Positions 45,953 to 54,578 of a stretch of 64,000 nt of DNA are shown in pieces. The number at the start of each line of letters is the position of its first letter. The stretch's first letter is position 1. The position numbers were made by a program, and so were the translations under genes. Below the pieces are notes generated by a model, which did not search any database, was not told the DNA's origin, and saw only the letters and a list, made by a program, of their open reading frames with translations. Origin of the DNA: Burkholderia sp. USMB20 (GTDB lineage Bacteria; Pseudomonadota; Gammaproteobacteria; Burkholderiales; Burkholderiaceae); NCBI RefSeq assembly GCF_000949135.2, contig NZ_JTAN02000010.1:124001-188000 (forward strand), written 5' to 3'.

Positions 45953-46654
45953 ATGGCAACCATCCTGGTGGTAGATGATGAAATGGGCATCCGGGAATTG
46001 CTCTCGGAGATCCTCAGCGATGAAGGACATGTCGTCGAGGCGGCGGAAAACGCGCAGGCCGCGCGGGAATACCGTCTGAATCAGGCGCCCGATCTCGTGC
46101 TGCTCGATATCTGGATGCCCGATACCGACGGCGTCACGCTGCTCAAGGAATGGGCGGCGCAGGGCCTGTTGACGATGCCCGTGATCATGATGTCCGGGCA
46201 CGCGACGATCGATACCGCCGTCGAGGCGACGAAGATCGGCGCACTCGATTTCCTCGAGAAGCCGATCGCGCTGCAGAAGCTGCTGAAGTCGGTCGAGCAC
46301 GGTCTCGCGCGCGGCGCGGCACCGGTGTCTGCCAATGCGGCGGCGAAGGCGGGCGGCGGCCAGGCATCGGGCCCGGCGGCGGTCGCGTCCGCGGCCGCGC
46401 TGCCGACGCTCGGCGACGACATGGCCGCGGCGCTCGGCCTCGCGGGCCAGACGGCCGCGATTCCGTTCGACATCCCGTTGCGCGAAGCGCGCGACGCGTT
46501 CGAACGCGCGTACTTCGAATATCACCTCGCGCGCGAGAACGGCAGCATGACGCGCGTCGCGGAGAAGACGGGCCTCGAGCGCACGCACCTGTATCGCAAG
46601 CTCAAGCAGCTCGGCGTCGAGCTCGGCAAGAAGCCGTCGGAAGGGGCCGTATAA
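45953..46654 (+). CDS. NtrX-like response regulator lacking the AAA+ domain
   Basis: The product is 233 residues and starts right after the ntrY stop. The receiver domain (4-115) has the acidic pair in VVDDE, the phosphorylation site Asp52 in LLDIWMPDTDG, and Lys in FLEKPI. An Ala/Gly-rich linker (about 118-175) leads to a Fis-type helix-turn-helix (about 178-222, GSMTRVAEKTGLERTHLYRK). The usual NtrX (about 450 residues) has a sigma-54-activating AAA+ ATPase between these parts, and this one has none. It may act as a repressor or as an activator with ordinary sigma factors. It pairs with NtrY. Confidence 0.9.
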   Translation: MATILVVDDEMGIRELLSEILSDEGHVVEAAENAQAAREYRLNQAPDLVLLDIWMPDTDGVTLLKEWAAQGLLTMPVIMMSGHATIDTAVEATKIGALDFLEKPIALQKLLKSVEHGLARGAAPVSANAAAKAGGGQASGPAAVASAAALPTLGDDMAAALGLAGQTAAIPFDIPLREARDAFERAYFEYHLARENGSMTRVAEKTGLERTHLYRKLKQLGVELGKKPSEGAV

Positions 46655-46672
46655 GAAATTTCACGAAACCCC

Positions 46673-46701
46673 TTGTGCGACACAATAAAGCTCGATATAC
46701 T
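46673..46701 (+). promoter_or_regulatory. Promoter of tRNA-Phe
   Basis: TTGTGC (46673-46678) is followed after 17 bp by TATACT (46696-46701). The predicted start is just before the tRNA at 46715. Confidence 0.55.
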
Positions 46702-46714
46702 TTGTTTCTTCGTT

Positions 46715-46790
46715 GGCCCGGTAGCTCAGTTGGTAGAGCAGCGGATTGAAAATCCGCGTGTCGATGGTTCGATTCCGTCCCAGGCCACCA
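46715..46790 (+). tRNA. tRNA-Phe (anticodon GAA)
   Basis: This is a 76-nt cloverleaf with CCA encoded. The D arm is GCTCAGTTGGTAGAGC, the anticodon stem is GCGGA/TCCGC with loop TTGAAAA (anticodon GAA), and the T loop is TTCGATT. The acceptor strands GGCCCGG and CCAGGCC pair except for one C-A mismatch (positions 5 and 68). It reads UUC and UUU codons. A promoter lies in front and a terminator behind. Confidence 0.96.
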
Positions 46791-46798
46791 GCAGTTCC

Positions 46799-46831
46799 AA
46801 CCCCAAGAATCGGAAGGTTCTTGGGGTTTTT
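46799..46831 (+). terminator. Terminator of tRNA-Phe
   Basis: A 9-bp stem (46801-46809 with 46818-46826), extended by A-T pairs, has an 8-base loop and five T. Confidence 0.85.
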
Positions 46832-47140
46832 CGTTTGTGGTGGGTTTGCGCGGCATTGGCGGCGCGCCCGGCAGCATTCGTCGGGGCGTGATAAAATCCG
46901 TGCCCGCTCAATGACTTAGCGCATCGCTTCATGCGCACGGCAAGGCTGCCCGCAGGCGCTGCCGTGATGTGCGGCAACGATGCCGCGCGATGGGCGGTAT
47001 AAGCGCTCCGCCGCGTTCGCGGCCGACCGCGCTGCCTATACTGGTCGAGCCGGCGCAGGCCGGCACGCGTCGGGCCGCCCGGCGGCAGCCGGCCCCGGGG
47101 CGCAGCGCGACGCGAGCCTACACATTCACGGAGTATCACG
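46832..47140. other. Intergenic region before queC, 309 bp
   Basis: No gene is seen. I looked for a preQ1 riboswitch because queC follows, and found neither the short hairpin nor the A-rich tail. GATAAAAT near 46888 and TATACT near 47037 are weak -10 candidates. Confidence 0.45.
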
Positions 47141-47875
47141 GTGATTCGGACAGACGCTAAAGACGGCGCGCTCGTGTTGTTTTCCGGCGGGCAGGACTCG
47201 GCCACGTGCGTGGCCTGGGCCCTCGAACGCTACCAGACGGTCGAGACGCTCGGCTTCGATTACGGCCAGCGCCACCGCGTCGAACTCGAATGTCGCGAAG
47301 GCGTGCGCGACGCGCTGAAGCGTCAGTTTCCCGCGTGGGCCGATCGTCTCGGCGACGATCACATGGTCGACCTGTCGGTGCTCGGCGCGATCAGCGATAC
47401 CGCGATGACCCGCACGATCGAGATCGAGACCGCGGCGAACGGCTTGCCGAACACGTTCGTGCCGGGCCGCAACCTGCTGTTCATGACGATCGCGGCCGCG
47501 ATCGCCTATCGCCGCGGCTTGCGCGTGCTGGTCGGCGGGATGTGCGAGACCGATTTCTCGGGCTACCCGGACTGCCGCGACGATACGATGAAGGCGCTGC
47601 AGGTCGCGCTGAACCTCGGCATGGACACGCGCATGGTGCTCGAGACGCCGCTGATGTGGCTGGACAAGGCACAGACCTGGCAACTCGCCGAACAGCTCGG
47701 CGGCGAGGCGCTCGTCGAGCTGATCCGCGTCGAGACGCACACGTGCTACGTGGGCGAGCGCGCGGAACTGCACGACTGGGGCTTCGGCTGCGGCGAATGC
47801 CCGGCCTGCAAGCTGCGCAAGCGCGGCTACGAGGCCTACCTGAAGGGCGAGCGCGTGACCGAAGCACCGCTGTGA
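47141..47875 (+). CDS. queC: 7-cyano-7-deazaguanine synthase
   Basis: The product is 244 residues from a GTG at 47141 with GGAG ahead. The ATP-pyrophosphatase P-loop is [16 protein letters not shown], followed by [11 protein letters not shown]. The zinc site uses cysteines in [16 protein letters not shown]. It turns 7-carboxy-7-deazaguanine into preQ0 with ammonia and ATP, a step in queuosine synthesis. It starts the queC-queE-queD group. Confidence 0.95.
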   Translation: MIRTDAKDGALVLFSGGQDSATCVAWALERYQTVETLGFDYGQRHRVELECREGVRDALKRQFPAWADRLGDDHMVDLSVLGAISDTAMTRTIEIETAANGLPNTFVPGRNLLFMTIAAAIAYRRGLRVLVGGMCETDFSGYPDCRDDTMKALQVALNLGMDTRMVLETPLMWLDKAQTWQLAEQLGGEALVELIRVETHTCYVGERAELHDWGFGCGECPACKLRKRGYEAYLKGERVTEAPL

Positions 47876-47950
47876 CGCGGGTGCGCCGGCAGCGCCGGAT
47901 GGATAACGGATTCTGATCGACAACGAGCGGCGCGAGCCGGACGAAGCACG

Positions 47951-48583
47951 ATGACTTACGCGGTCAAGGAAATTTTCTACACGTTGCAGGGCGAGGGCGC
48001 GAACGCGGGCCGTCCGGCCGTGTTCTGCCGGTTCGCCGGCTGCAATCTGTGGTCGGGTCGCGAAGAGGATCGGGCGGACGCCGTGTGCCGCTTCTGCGAT
48101 ACCGACTTCGTCGGCACCGACGGCGAGAACGGCGGCAAGTTCAAGGACGCCGACGCGCTCGTCGCGACGATCGCGGGCCTGTGGCCGGACGGTGAGGCGC
48201 ACCGCTTCGTCGTCTGCACGGGCGGCGAGCCGATGCTGCAGCTCGACCAGCCGCTCGTCGACGCGCTGCACGCGGCGGGCTTCGAGATCGCGATCGAGAC
48301 CAACGGCTCGCTGCCGGTGCTCGAGACGATCGACTGGATCTGCGTGAGCCCGAAGGCCGACGCGCCGCTCGTCGTCACGAAGGGCAACGAACTGAAGGTC
48401 GTGATCCCGCAGGACAACCAGCGGCTGGCCGATTACGCGAAGCTCGATTTCGAGTATTTTCTCGTGCAGCCGATGGACGGCCCGTCGCGCGACCTCAATA
48501 CGAAGCTCGCGATCGACTGGTGCAAGCGGCATCCGCAGTGGCGGCTGTCGATGCAGACCCACAAATATCTGAACATTCCCTGA
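47951..48583 (+). CDS. queE: 7-carboxy-7-deazaguanine synthase
   Basis: The product is 210 residues. It is a radical-SAM enzyme with an unusual cluster motif, Cx14CxxC (C31, C46 and C49 in CNLWSG...VCRFC), instead of CxxxCxxC; this form is known in QueE of several proteobacteria. CTGGEPMLQ and IETNGSLP bind SAM. It contracts the ring of carboxy-tetrahydropterin to carboxy-deazaguanine. It receives its substrate from QueD and gives its product to QueC. Confidence 0.94.
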   Translation: MTYAVKEIFYTLQGEGANAGRPAVFCRFAGCNLWSGREEDRADAVCRFCDTDFVGTDGENGGKFKDADALVATIAGLWPDGEAHRFVVCTGGEPMLQLDQPLVDALHAAGFEIAIETNGSLPVLETIDWICVSPKADAPLVVTKGNELKVVIPQDNQRLADYAKLDFEYFLVQPMDGPSRDLNTKLAIDWCKRHPQWRLSMQTHKYLNIP

Positions 48584-48601
48584 GCCACGGCTTTTGACAT
48601 C

Positions 48602-49054
48602 GTGCTGATTACCCGAAAACTCGAATTCGACGCGGGCCACCGCATTCCCGATCACCGCAGCCAGTGCCGCAACCTGCACGGCCATCGCTACGTGCTCGAA
48701 GTCACGCTGCGCGGCGATCTCGTCGATACCGAGGGGGCGCCCGACCGCGGCATGGTGATGGACTTCGCCGACGTGAAGGCGCTCGCGGTCGAGCACCTCG
48801 TCAACAAGTGGGATCACGCGTTCCTGGTCTACGCGCGCGACGAAGTCGTGCGCTCGTTCCTCGAGCAGATGGCCGACCACAAGACCGTCGTGCTCGACCG
48901 GATCCCGACCGTCGAGAACCTCGCGGCGATCGCGTTCGACATCCTCGCGAACGTGTACGACGCGCACTACGGCGTGAACCTGCGCCTGGAGCGCGTGCGC
49001 CTGTACGAAACGCCGAACTGCTGGGCCGACGTCGAGCGCCAGCCCGGCCGCTGA
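48602..49054 (+). CDS. queD: 6-carboxy-5,6,7,8-tetrahydropterin synthase
   Basis: The product is 150 residues from a GTG at 48602, 18 bases after queE. The zinc ligands His13, His26 and His28 and the catalytic Cys22 are in FDAGHRIPDHRSQCRNLHGHRY-type order. NKWDHAFLVY holds the second catalytic pair, and Glu in RLYETPNCWA binds the pterin. It converts dihydroneopterin triphosphate to carboxy-tetrahydropterin, the first committed step of queuosine synthesis. Confidence 0.94.
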   Translation: MLITRKLEFDAGHRIPDHRSQCRNLHGHRYVLEVTLRGDLVDTEGAPDRGMVMDFADVKALAVEHLVNKWDHAFLVYARDEVVRSFLEQMADHKTVVLDRIPTVENLAAIAFDILANVYDAHYGVNLRLERVRLYETPNCWADVERQPGR

Positions 49055-49360
49055 TCCTGCCTTCCCGGCAGCCCCGCCAGCCAGCGCGGGCTGCCTGCCG
49101 CCGCGCCGCGCGGCCTCGCCCGGCGCCGTTCCCCGCCTGGTCCCACATTCCGCGTGACGCCGCGCTATGATCGTTGCGTGGCACCGGAAAACGCATCCGT
49201 GCGACATCGCGCGGCCCGCGCTGTCAGATCGGCTGCTCACGACCGACTGACGTTCCAGGGCCCGGTCCGGCGCCGCCGGGCATCGCGGCCCGGCGTATCG
49301 CGCCCGCTTCGCCCGTTGCTTGTCCCGTTCGATTGCCGTTCCGTCCAGGAGCCCGTATCG
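49055..49360. other. Intergenic region between queD and the aldolase gene, 306 bp
   Basis: This stretch is GC-rich, with only Arg/Pro-rich frames. No promoter or terminator is clear. Confidence 0.45.
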
Positions 49361-50146
49361 ATGAGCACGCTCACCAATTCCCTCAAACAACGCCTGCACG
49401 ACGGCGACGAGCCGCTGTACGGCCTGTGGCTGTCGCTCGGCTGCGATTCGGCCGCGGAAGCGCTCGCCCACGCCGGCTACGACTGGCTCTGCATCGACAT
49501 GGAGCATGCGCCGAACGACAGCCGCGACGTCGCGTCGCAACTGCGCGCGCTGGCCGCCGCGCACCTGCCGAGCGAGCCCGTCGTGCGTGTACCGGGGCGC
49601 GAGCCGTGGCTCGTGAAGCGCGCGCTCGACGCCGGCGCGCGCACGCTGATGTTCCCGTGCATCGAGACGCCCGACGAGGCCGCGCACGCGGTGCGGCTCA
49701 CGCGCTTCCCGTCGCCGGATTCCCCCGACGGGCTGCGTGGCGTGGCCGGCATGGTGCGTGCGGCGGCGTTCGGCATGCGCCGCGATTACCTGCAGACGGC
49801 GAACGCGCAGGTCGCGGTGATCGTGCAGATCGAATCGGCGCGCGGCATCGACGAAGTCGAGCGGATCGCCGCGACGCCGGGCGTCGACTGCCTGTTCGTC
49901 GGCCCGGCCGATCTGGCGGCGAGCCTCGGGCACCTCGGCGACAGCCGCCATCCGGACGTCGAAACCGCGATCGCGCGCGTGCTCGCGGCCGGCAAGCAGG
50001 CCGGCGTCGCGGTCGGCATCTTTGCGAGCGATACCGCAACCGCGCGCCAGTATCGTGAGGCCGGCTTCCGGATGATCACGCTGTCGGCCGACGTGAGCTG
50101 GCTGCTGCGTGCGACGCGGCAGGCATTGCAGGAGGTGCGGTCATGA
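49361..50146 (+). CDS. HpcH/HpaI-family aldolase
   Basis: The product is 261 residues from the ATG at 49361; the frame upstream is Arg-rich and rejected. YGLWLSLGCDSAAEALAHAG and YDWLCIDMEHAPND open the TIM barrel. The metal-binding Glu is in VIVQIESARGID and the Asp in LFVGPADLAASLG. The family splits 4-hydroxy-2-oxo acids to pyruvate and an aldehyde with a divalent metal; homoprotocatechuate and rhamnose pathways use such enzymes, and context here does not tell which. The stop overlaps the ATG of the Sel1 gene. Confidence 0.9.
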   Translation: MSTLTNSLKQRLHDGDEPLYGLWLSLGCDSAAEALAHAGYDWLCIDMEHAPNDSRDVASQLRALAAAHLPSEPVVRVPGREPWLVKRALDAGARTLMFPCIETPDEAAHAVRLTRFPSPDSPDGLRGVAGMVRAAAFGMRRDYLQTANAQVAVIVQIESARGIDEVERIAATPGVDCLFVGPADLAASLGHLGDSRHPDVETAIARVLAAGKQAGVAVGIFASDTATARQYREAGFRMITLSADVSWLLRATRQALQEVRS

Positions 50147-50922
50147 ACGATGGCGACGGCGCGGGGCACGAAGGTGTGCGGCTTACGGCCGGCGTACGCG
50201 GGCGGATCGGCGCGCTGCTCGGGCTGTGGGCCGTATGCGTCGCGGCGGTTGCGCAGAATGTGCCGCACGCGAAGCCGGACCCGGCGCGCGAGACGCAATC
50301 CGCAGTGGCCGACTACAACGCGGGCGACTATCGCGCGGCGCTGGTGCAGTTCCACGACGCGGCCGAACGCGGCGACCGGCTCGCGCAGTTCAACTACGCG
50401 ATGATGCTGCTCACGGGTGTCGGCGTGAGCGCGAACGTCGACGAAGGGCTGCGCTGGCTGAAGCGGGCGGCCGACGCGAACATGTCGCATGCGCAGTACG
50501 TGTACGGGCGCATGTTCGACGACGGCGAGTTCGTTGCGCGCAACCCGGCCGAAGCGCACCGCTGGTTCCTGCGCGCGGCGAAGCAGGGGCACGTGCAGGC
50601 CGAGCTGTCGCTCGCGAACCAGTTCCTCGACGGGCGCGGCACGCCGCGCGACAACCGGCGGGCGTTCGAGTGGTACAAGCAGGCGGCCGACGCGGGCGAG
50701 CCGACCGCGCAGTACGTGACCGCGTCGTTCTACGAGCGCGGTGGCGACGGCGTCACGCAGAACCTGAACATCGCGCGCGCGTATTACGCGGCCGCGGCCG
50801 CGCAGGGCGACGAGACGGCCGGGCTGAAATTCAAGGAACTGAGCGCGCGGCTGAGAGCGCAGGAGCCTGCTTCGGGCGCGGGTACGGATCATGGGAGCCC
50901 GCGCGCGACGCCACCGCAGTGA
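50143..50922 (+). CDS. Exported Sel1-repeat (TPR-like) protein
   Basis: The product is 259 residues; ATGA overlap with the aldolase gene suggests coupling. A hydrophobic segment (IGALLGLWAVCVAAVA, about 22-37) ending before QNVPHA is a signal peptide or anchor. About five Sel1-like repeats of some 36 residues follow, with phrases such as GLRWLKRAADANMSHAQYVY, AHRWFLRAAKQGHVQAELSL and AFEWYKQAADAGEPTAQYV. Such solenoids bind proteins in the envelope. No specific partner can be named. Confidence 0.87.
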   Translation: MNDGDGAGHEGVRLTAGVRGRIGALLGLWAVCVAAVAQNVPHAKPDPARETQSAVADYNAGDYRAALVQFHDAAERGDRLAQFNYAMMLLTGVGVSANVDEGLRWLKRAADANMSHAQYVYGRMFDDGEFVARNPAEAHRWFLRAAKQGHVQAELSLANQFLDGRGTPRDNRRAFEWYKQAADAGEPTAQYVTASFYERGGDGVTQNLNIARAYYAAAAAQGDETAGLKFKELSARLRAQEPASGAGTDHGSPRATPPQ

Positions 50923-50958
50923 GCAGGCAGCGCGGGCGCCATGCGATACGCGCAGAAC

Positions 50959-50986
50959 GAAAAAACGGCGCCGAGGCGCCGTTTTT
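50959..50986. terminator. Bidirectional terminator between the Sel1 gene and rodA
   Basis: CGGCGC (50966-50971) pairs with GCGCCG (50976-50981) around a four-base loop, with seven A before and five T after. Confidence 0.8.
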
Positions 50987-51023
50987 CATTACTTGCGACT
51001 GCGTGCAGTGTCGTGCCGCGCCG

Positions 51024-52172
51024 TCAGCTCTTCATCAGCCGCCGCTGTCGCCCGACGCTCATGATCATGCCGATCGCGACACCGAGCGTCGCGAGTGCGG
51101 TGCCGCCGTAACTCATGAACGGCAACGGCACGCCGACGACGGGCAGCACGCCGCTCACCATCCCGATGTTGACGAACGCGTAGACGAAGAACGCGAGTGT
51201 GAGCGAGCCCGCGAGCAGCCGGCCGAACAGCGTCGCGCCCTGCGCGGCGATATAGAGCCCGCGTGCGATCAGCGCCATGTACAGCGTCAGCAGCACGAGG
51301 CCGCCGGCGAGCCCCCATTCTTCCGAGAACACCGCGAAGATGAAGTCGGTGTGCTTCTCCGGAATGAATTCGAGGTGGGCCTGGGTGCCCTTCAGGTAGC
51401 CCTTGCCGAGCGCGCCGCCCGAGCCGATCGCGATCACGGCCTGGATCGTGTGGAAGCCCTTGCCGAGCGGGTCGGAGGTCGGGTCGAGCAGCGTGCACAC
51501 GCGGTGCTTCTGGTAGTCGTGCATCAGCGGCCACTGCACTTCGGGCTGGCAGATGCGCTCTTCGAACACGGCGATCGAGCCGACCGCGATCACGCCCGCG
51601 ACGAGCACCGGCACGATCAGCTTGAACGACAGGCCCGCGAGGTAGATCACGAAGAAGCCGGCCGCGAACACGAGCAGGCCCGTGCCGAGGTCGGGCTGCT
51701 TCGCGATCAGGCCGACCGGCACCAGCAGGATCGCGAACGCGGCGATGAAGTCGTACCAGCGCAGCCCGCCTTCGCGGCGCTGGTAGTACCACGCGAGCAT
51801 CAGCGGTGTCGCGATCTTGAGGATTTCCGACGGCTGGATCACGACGCCGACGTTCAGCCAGCGCTTCGCGCCCTTCTTGGTCATCCCGAACAGCGCGACG
51901 GCGACCAGCAGCGTGACCCCGAACGTATAGAGCGGGACCGCGAAGCGCATCAGTGTCGTCGGCGGGATGTTGGCGATCACCCACATCAGCACGAACGTCA
52001 GCAGGATGTTGCGCAGCTGATCCTCGACGCGGCCCGGCATGTCGATCGACGCGCTGTACAGCGTGACGATGCCGACGCACAGCAGCAGGAACACGATGAG
52101 GGCGAGCGGGCGGTCGAAGCCCGCGAACATCTGCTTGATCTTGTCGAGCCAGGCGCGCTTGTCGAATTGCAT
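51024..52172 (-). CDS. rodA: Rod-shape peptidoglycan glycosyltransferase RodA
   Basis: The product is 382 residues from the ATG at 52170-52172, with about ten membrane spans. It is a SEDS protein: LNVGVVIQPSEILKIATPLM, the catalytic-site AKQPDLGTGLLVFAAG with its Asp, EKHTDFIFAVFSEEWG, and the end PLPFMSYGGTALATLGVAIG. It polymerises glycan strands from lipid II in the inner membrane together with PBP2, encoded just upstream, to elongate the cell wall. It is the last gene of the mre-mrd cluster. Confidence 0.95.
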   Translation of the reverse strand: MQFDKRAWLDKIKQMFAGFDRPLALIVFLLLCVGIVTLYSASIDMPGRVEDQLRNILLTFVLMWVIANIPPTTLMRFAVPLYTFGVTLLVAVALFGMTKKGAKRWLNVGVVIQPSEILKIATPLMLAWYYQRREGGLRWYDFIAAFAILLVPVGLIAKQPDLGTGLLVFAAGFFVIYLAGLSFKLIVPVLVAGVIAVGSIAVFEERICQPEVQWPLMHDYQKHRVCTLLDPTSDPLGKGFHTIQAVIAIGSGGALGKGYLKGTQAHLEFIPEKHTDFIFAVFSEEWGLAGGLVLLTLYMALIARGLYIAAQGATLFGRLLAGSLTLAFFVYAFVNIGMVSGVLPVVGVPLPFMSYGGTALATLGVAIGMIMSVGRQRRLMKS

Positions 52173-52183
52173 GCCTTTCTCCG

Positions 52184-54469
52184 TTAATGAGCGGTGCCGG
52201 CGTTCACCGCTTTCGCGGCGGCCGTGACACGGAAGTTGTCGTCGCGCGGCGCGGCGGCGAGCGGTTGCGCGTCGCTGGCGGGCCGGCGCGGCCGGTGCGG
52301 GCGCCGGATCGGCGGCAGGCTCGCGGCCCTCGGCGCCGCGGCACTCGCGTCGGCGGGCTGCGCCGCGCTTGCCGCGGCCGCACCCGACGCATCGGGCGCC
52401 GACGCGGCCGATGCCGCATCCGCCGCGCTGGCCGCGGCCGGCACGACAGGCTGCGGCAGCGCCTTGAAGCCGGCCGCAACGGACACGGCCTTCGAGGCAT
52501 CGCCGATCACCGGTGCGCTGATCGGCTCGGTCGCCGACGCGGCGGCGGCGACGGCAGCCGCCTCGTTCTCCGGTTTCTGGCGCTCGACGAGGTAGAAGTC
52601 GAGCACGCGGCGCGCGATCGGGCCCGCGGCCTGCGCGCCCCAGCCGCCGTTCTCGACGACCAGCGCGAGCGCGATCTGCGGATGGTCGACCGGCGCGTAC
52701 GCGATGAACAGCGCGTGGTCGCGCAGGTGCTCGGCGAGCAGGTGGCCCTTGTAGTTCGAGCCCTGCAGCGAGAACACCTGCGCGGTACCGGTCTTGCCGG
52801 CCGCGAGGTACGACGCGCCGCGGAACACCTTGTACGCGGTGCCGGACGGATTCTCGATCACGTTCTCCATCCCGCGCTTCACGACGTCGATGTCGGCCTG
52901 CTTGAGCGGGATCGTTTCGCTTTCCTTCGGCACGGTCAGGTGGCGCCCGCGCGTGATCGGATCCTCGACTTCCTTCACGAGGTGGGGCTTCATCACGACG
53001 CCGTTGTTCGCGAGCGTCGCGGTGGCATGCGCGAGCTGCAGGATCGTGTACGAGTTGTAGCCCTGGCCGATCCCGAGGCTGATCGTCTCGCCGTCGAACC
53101 ACTTCTGCTGCGCGGCCTTCTTGAACGCCTTCTTCTTCCAGTCGGTCGACGGCAGGATCCCGCGCGCCTCGCCCTGGATGTCGATGCCGGTGATCTGGCC
53201 GAAGCCGAACGGCTTCATGAAGTTCGCGATCGCGTTCACACCGAGATCGCGCGCGAGCATGTAGAAGTAGGTGTCGTTCGACACCATGATCGCCTTGTTC
53301 ATGTCGACCCAGCCCTGGCCCGAGCGCACGTCGTTGCGGAACGTGTGCCCGCCGAACGTGAAGTAGCCGGGATCCTGGAAGCCCCAGCCCGGCGTGCGCT
53401 TGCCGAGCGTCAGGCCGGCCAGCGCCATGAACGGCTTGTACGTCGAGCCGGGCGGGTAGGTGCCGTGCAGCGGGCGGTTCAGGAGCGGCTTGTCGGGCGA
53501 GTTGTTCAGTTCGTCCCAGGTCTGCTGGTCGATGCCGTCGACGAACGAGTTCGGGTCGAAGCTCGGCGACGACACGAACGCGAGCACGTCGCCCGTCTTC
53601 GGTTCGATCGCGACGAGCGCGCCGCGCTTGCCGGCGAACGCCTGCTCGGCGACCTGCTGCAGCGCGATGTCGAGCGACAGCACGAGGTTGTTGCCGGGCG
53701 TCGCCTGCGTGCGCGACAGCGTGCGCACGGGCCGGCCGCCGGCCGTCACCTCGACTTCCTCGAAGCCCGTGAGGCCGTGCAGCTCGGTTTCGTAGCTCTG
53801 CTCGACGCCGATCTTGCCGATGTAGTCGGTGCCCTTGTAGTTGTTCGCGTCGCGGCGCGGATCGTAGTGTTCCTGGTCGCTGTCGTTGTCGTCGCTCATC
53901 GCGTCGATGCGATCCTGGTCGCGCTTCGAGATCCGGCCGATGTAGCCGATCACGTGCGCGGCCGTCATGCCGAGCGGGTACTGGCGGAACAGCCGCGCGC
54001 GCACGTCGACGCCGGGAAAGCGGAAGCGCTGCGCGGTGAAGCGCGCGACTTCCGCGTCGGTGAGGCGCGTGCGGATCGGCAGGCTCTCGAAGTTCTTCGA
54101 GTCTTCCTGCAGCTTCTTGAAGCGGCGGCGGTCGCGCGCGTCGATCGGGATGATCTCGGACAGTTTGTCGATCGTGTTGTCGAGCGTGTCGTCGAGCTTC
54201 GACGGCGTGATCTCGAGCGTGTAGGCCGAATAGTTCTTCGCGAGGACCACGCCGTTGCGGTCGGTGATGATCCCGCGGTTCGGCACGATCGGCGCGACCG
54301 AGATGCGGTTTTCCTCGGCCTGCAGCGCGTATTTGCCGTGCTGCATCAGCTGCAGGTAGAAGAAGCGGCTCGCGAGCAGCCCGAAGCAGACGAACACGAA
54401 CACGCCCGCCGCCGCGACGCGCAGGCGGAACTTCGAGAGCTGCTGTTGGGTGTCGTTGAATTCGGTCAT
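52184..54469 (-). CDS. mrdA: Penicillin-binding protein 2
   Basis: The product is 761 residues. A membrane anchor (about 17-37) and a pedestal domain are followed by the transpeptidase with Ser342-xx-Lys345 in PPGSTYKPF, SND at 397-399 and KTG at 559-561. It cross-links peptidoglycan of the lateral wall with RodA. It is longer than the E. coli protein (633): about 125 residues after residue 635 are rich in Ala, Pro and Ser and predicted disordered, in the periplasm. It precedes rodA by 11 bp. Confidence 0.95.
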   Translation of the reverse strand: MTEFNDTQQQLSKFRLRVAAAGVFVFVCFGLLASRFFYLQLMQHGKYALQAEENRISVAPIVPNRGIITDRNGVVLAKNYSAYTLEITPSKLDDTLDNTIDKLSEIIPIDARDRRRFKKLQEDSKNFESLPIRTRLTDAEVARFTAQRFRFPGVDVRARLFRQYPLGMTAAHVIGYIGRISKRDQDRIDAMSDDNDSDQEHYDPRRDANNYKGTDYIGKIGVEQSYETELHGLTGFEEVEVTAGGRPVRTLSRTQATPGNNLVLSLDIALQQVAEQAFAGKRGALVAIEPKTGDVLAFVSSPSFDPNSFVDGIDQQTWDELNNSPDKPLLNRPLHGTYPPGSTYKPFMALAGLTLGKRTPGWGFQDPGYFTFGGHTFRNDVRSGQGWVDMNKAIMVSNDTYFYMLARDLGVNAIANFMKPFGFGQITGIDIQGEARGILPSTDWKKKAFKKAAQQKWFDGETISLGIGQGYNSYTILQLAHATATLANNGVVMKPHLVKEVEDPITRGRHLTVPKESETIPLKQADIDVVKRGMENVIENPSGTAYKVFRGASYLAAGKTGTAQVFSLQGSNYKGHLLAEHLRDHALFIAYAPVDHPQIALALVVENGGWGAQAAGPIARRVLDFYLVERQKPENEAAAVAAAASATEPISAPVIGDASKAVSVAAGFKALPQPVVPAAASAADAASAASAPDASGAAAASAAQPADASAAAPRAASLPPIRRPHRPRRPASDAQPLAAAPRDDNFRVTAAAKAVNAGTAH

Positions 54470-54578
54470 GCGGTTACGATCGATCTGGCCCGTGCGCGGC
54501 GAGCGCGCGCGGGCGAGGAGCCGCCCCGGAGCGCGGCGCGCGGGCGTGGGAGCGGCGGGTATTCAAGGTCGGTCCGAC

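Noticed and set aside
43541-46588. A 1015-codon minus-strand frame over ntrY and ntrX
   Set aside because: Antisense shadow; the plus-strand genes have complete kinase and receiver motifs.
46832-47140. A preQ1 riboswitch before queC
   Set aside because: No compact hairpin followed by an A-rich tail and a complementary C-rich loop was found.
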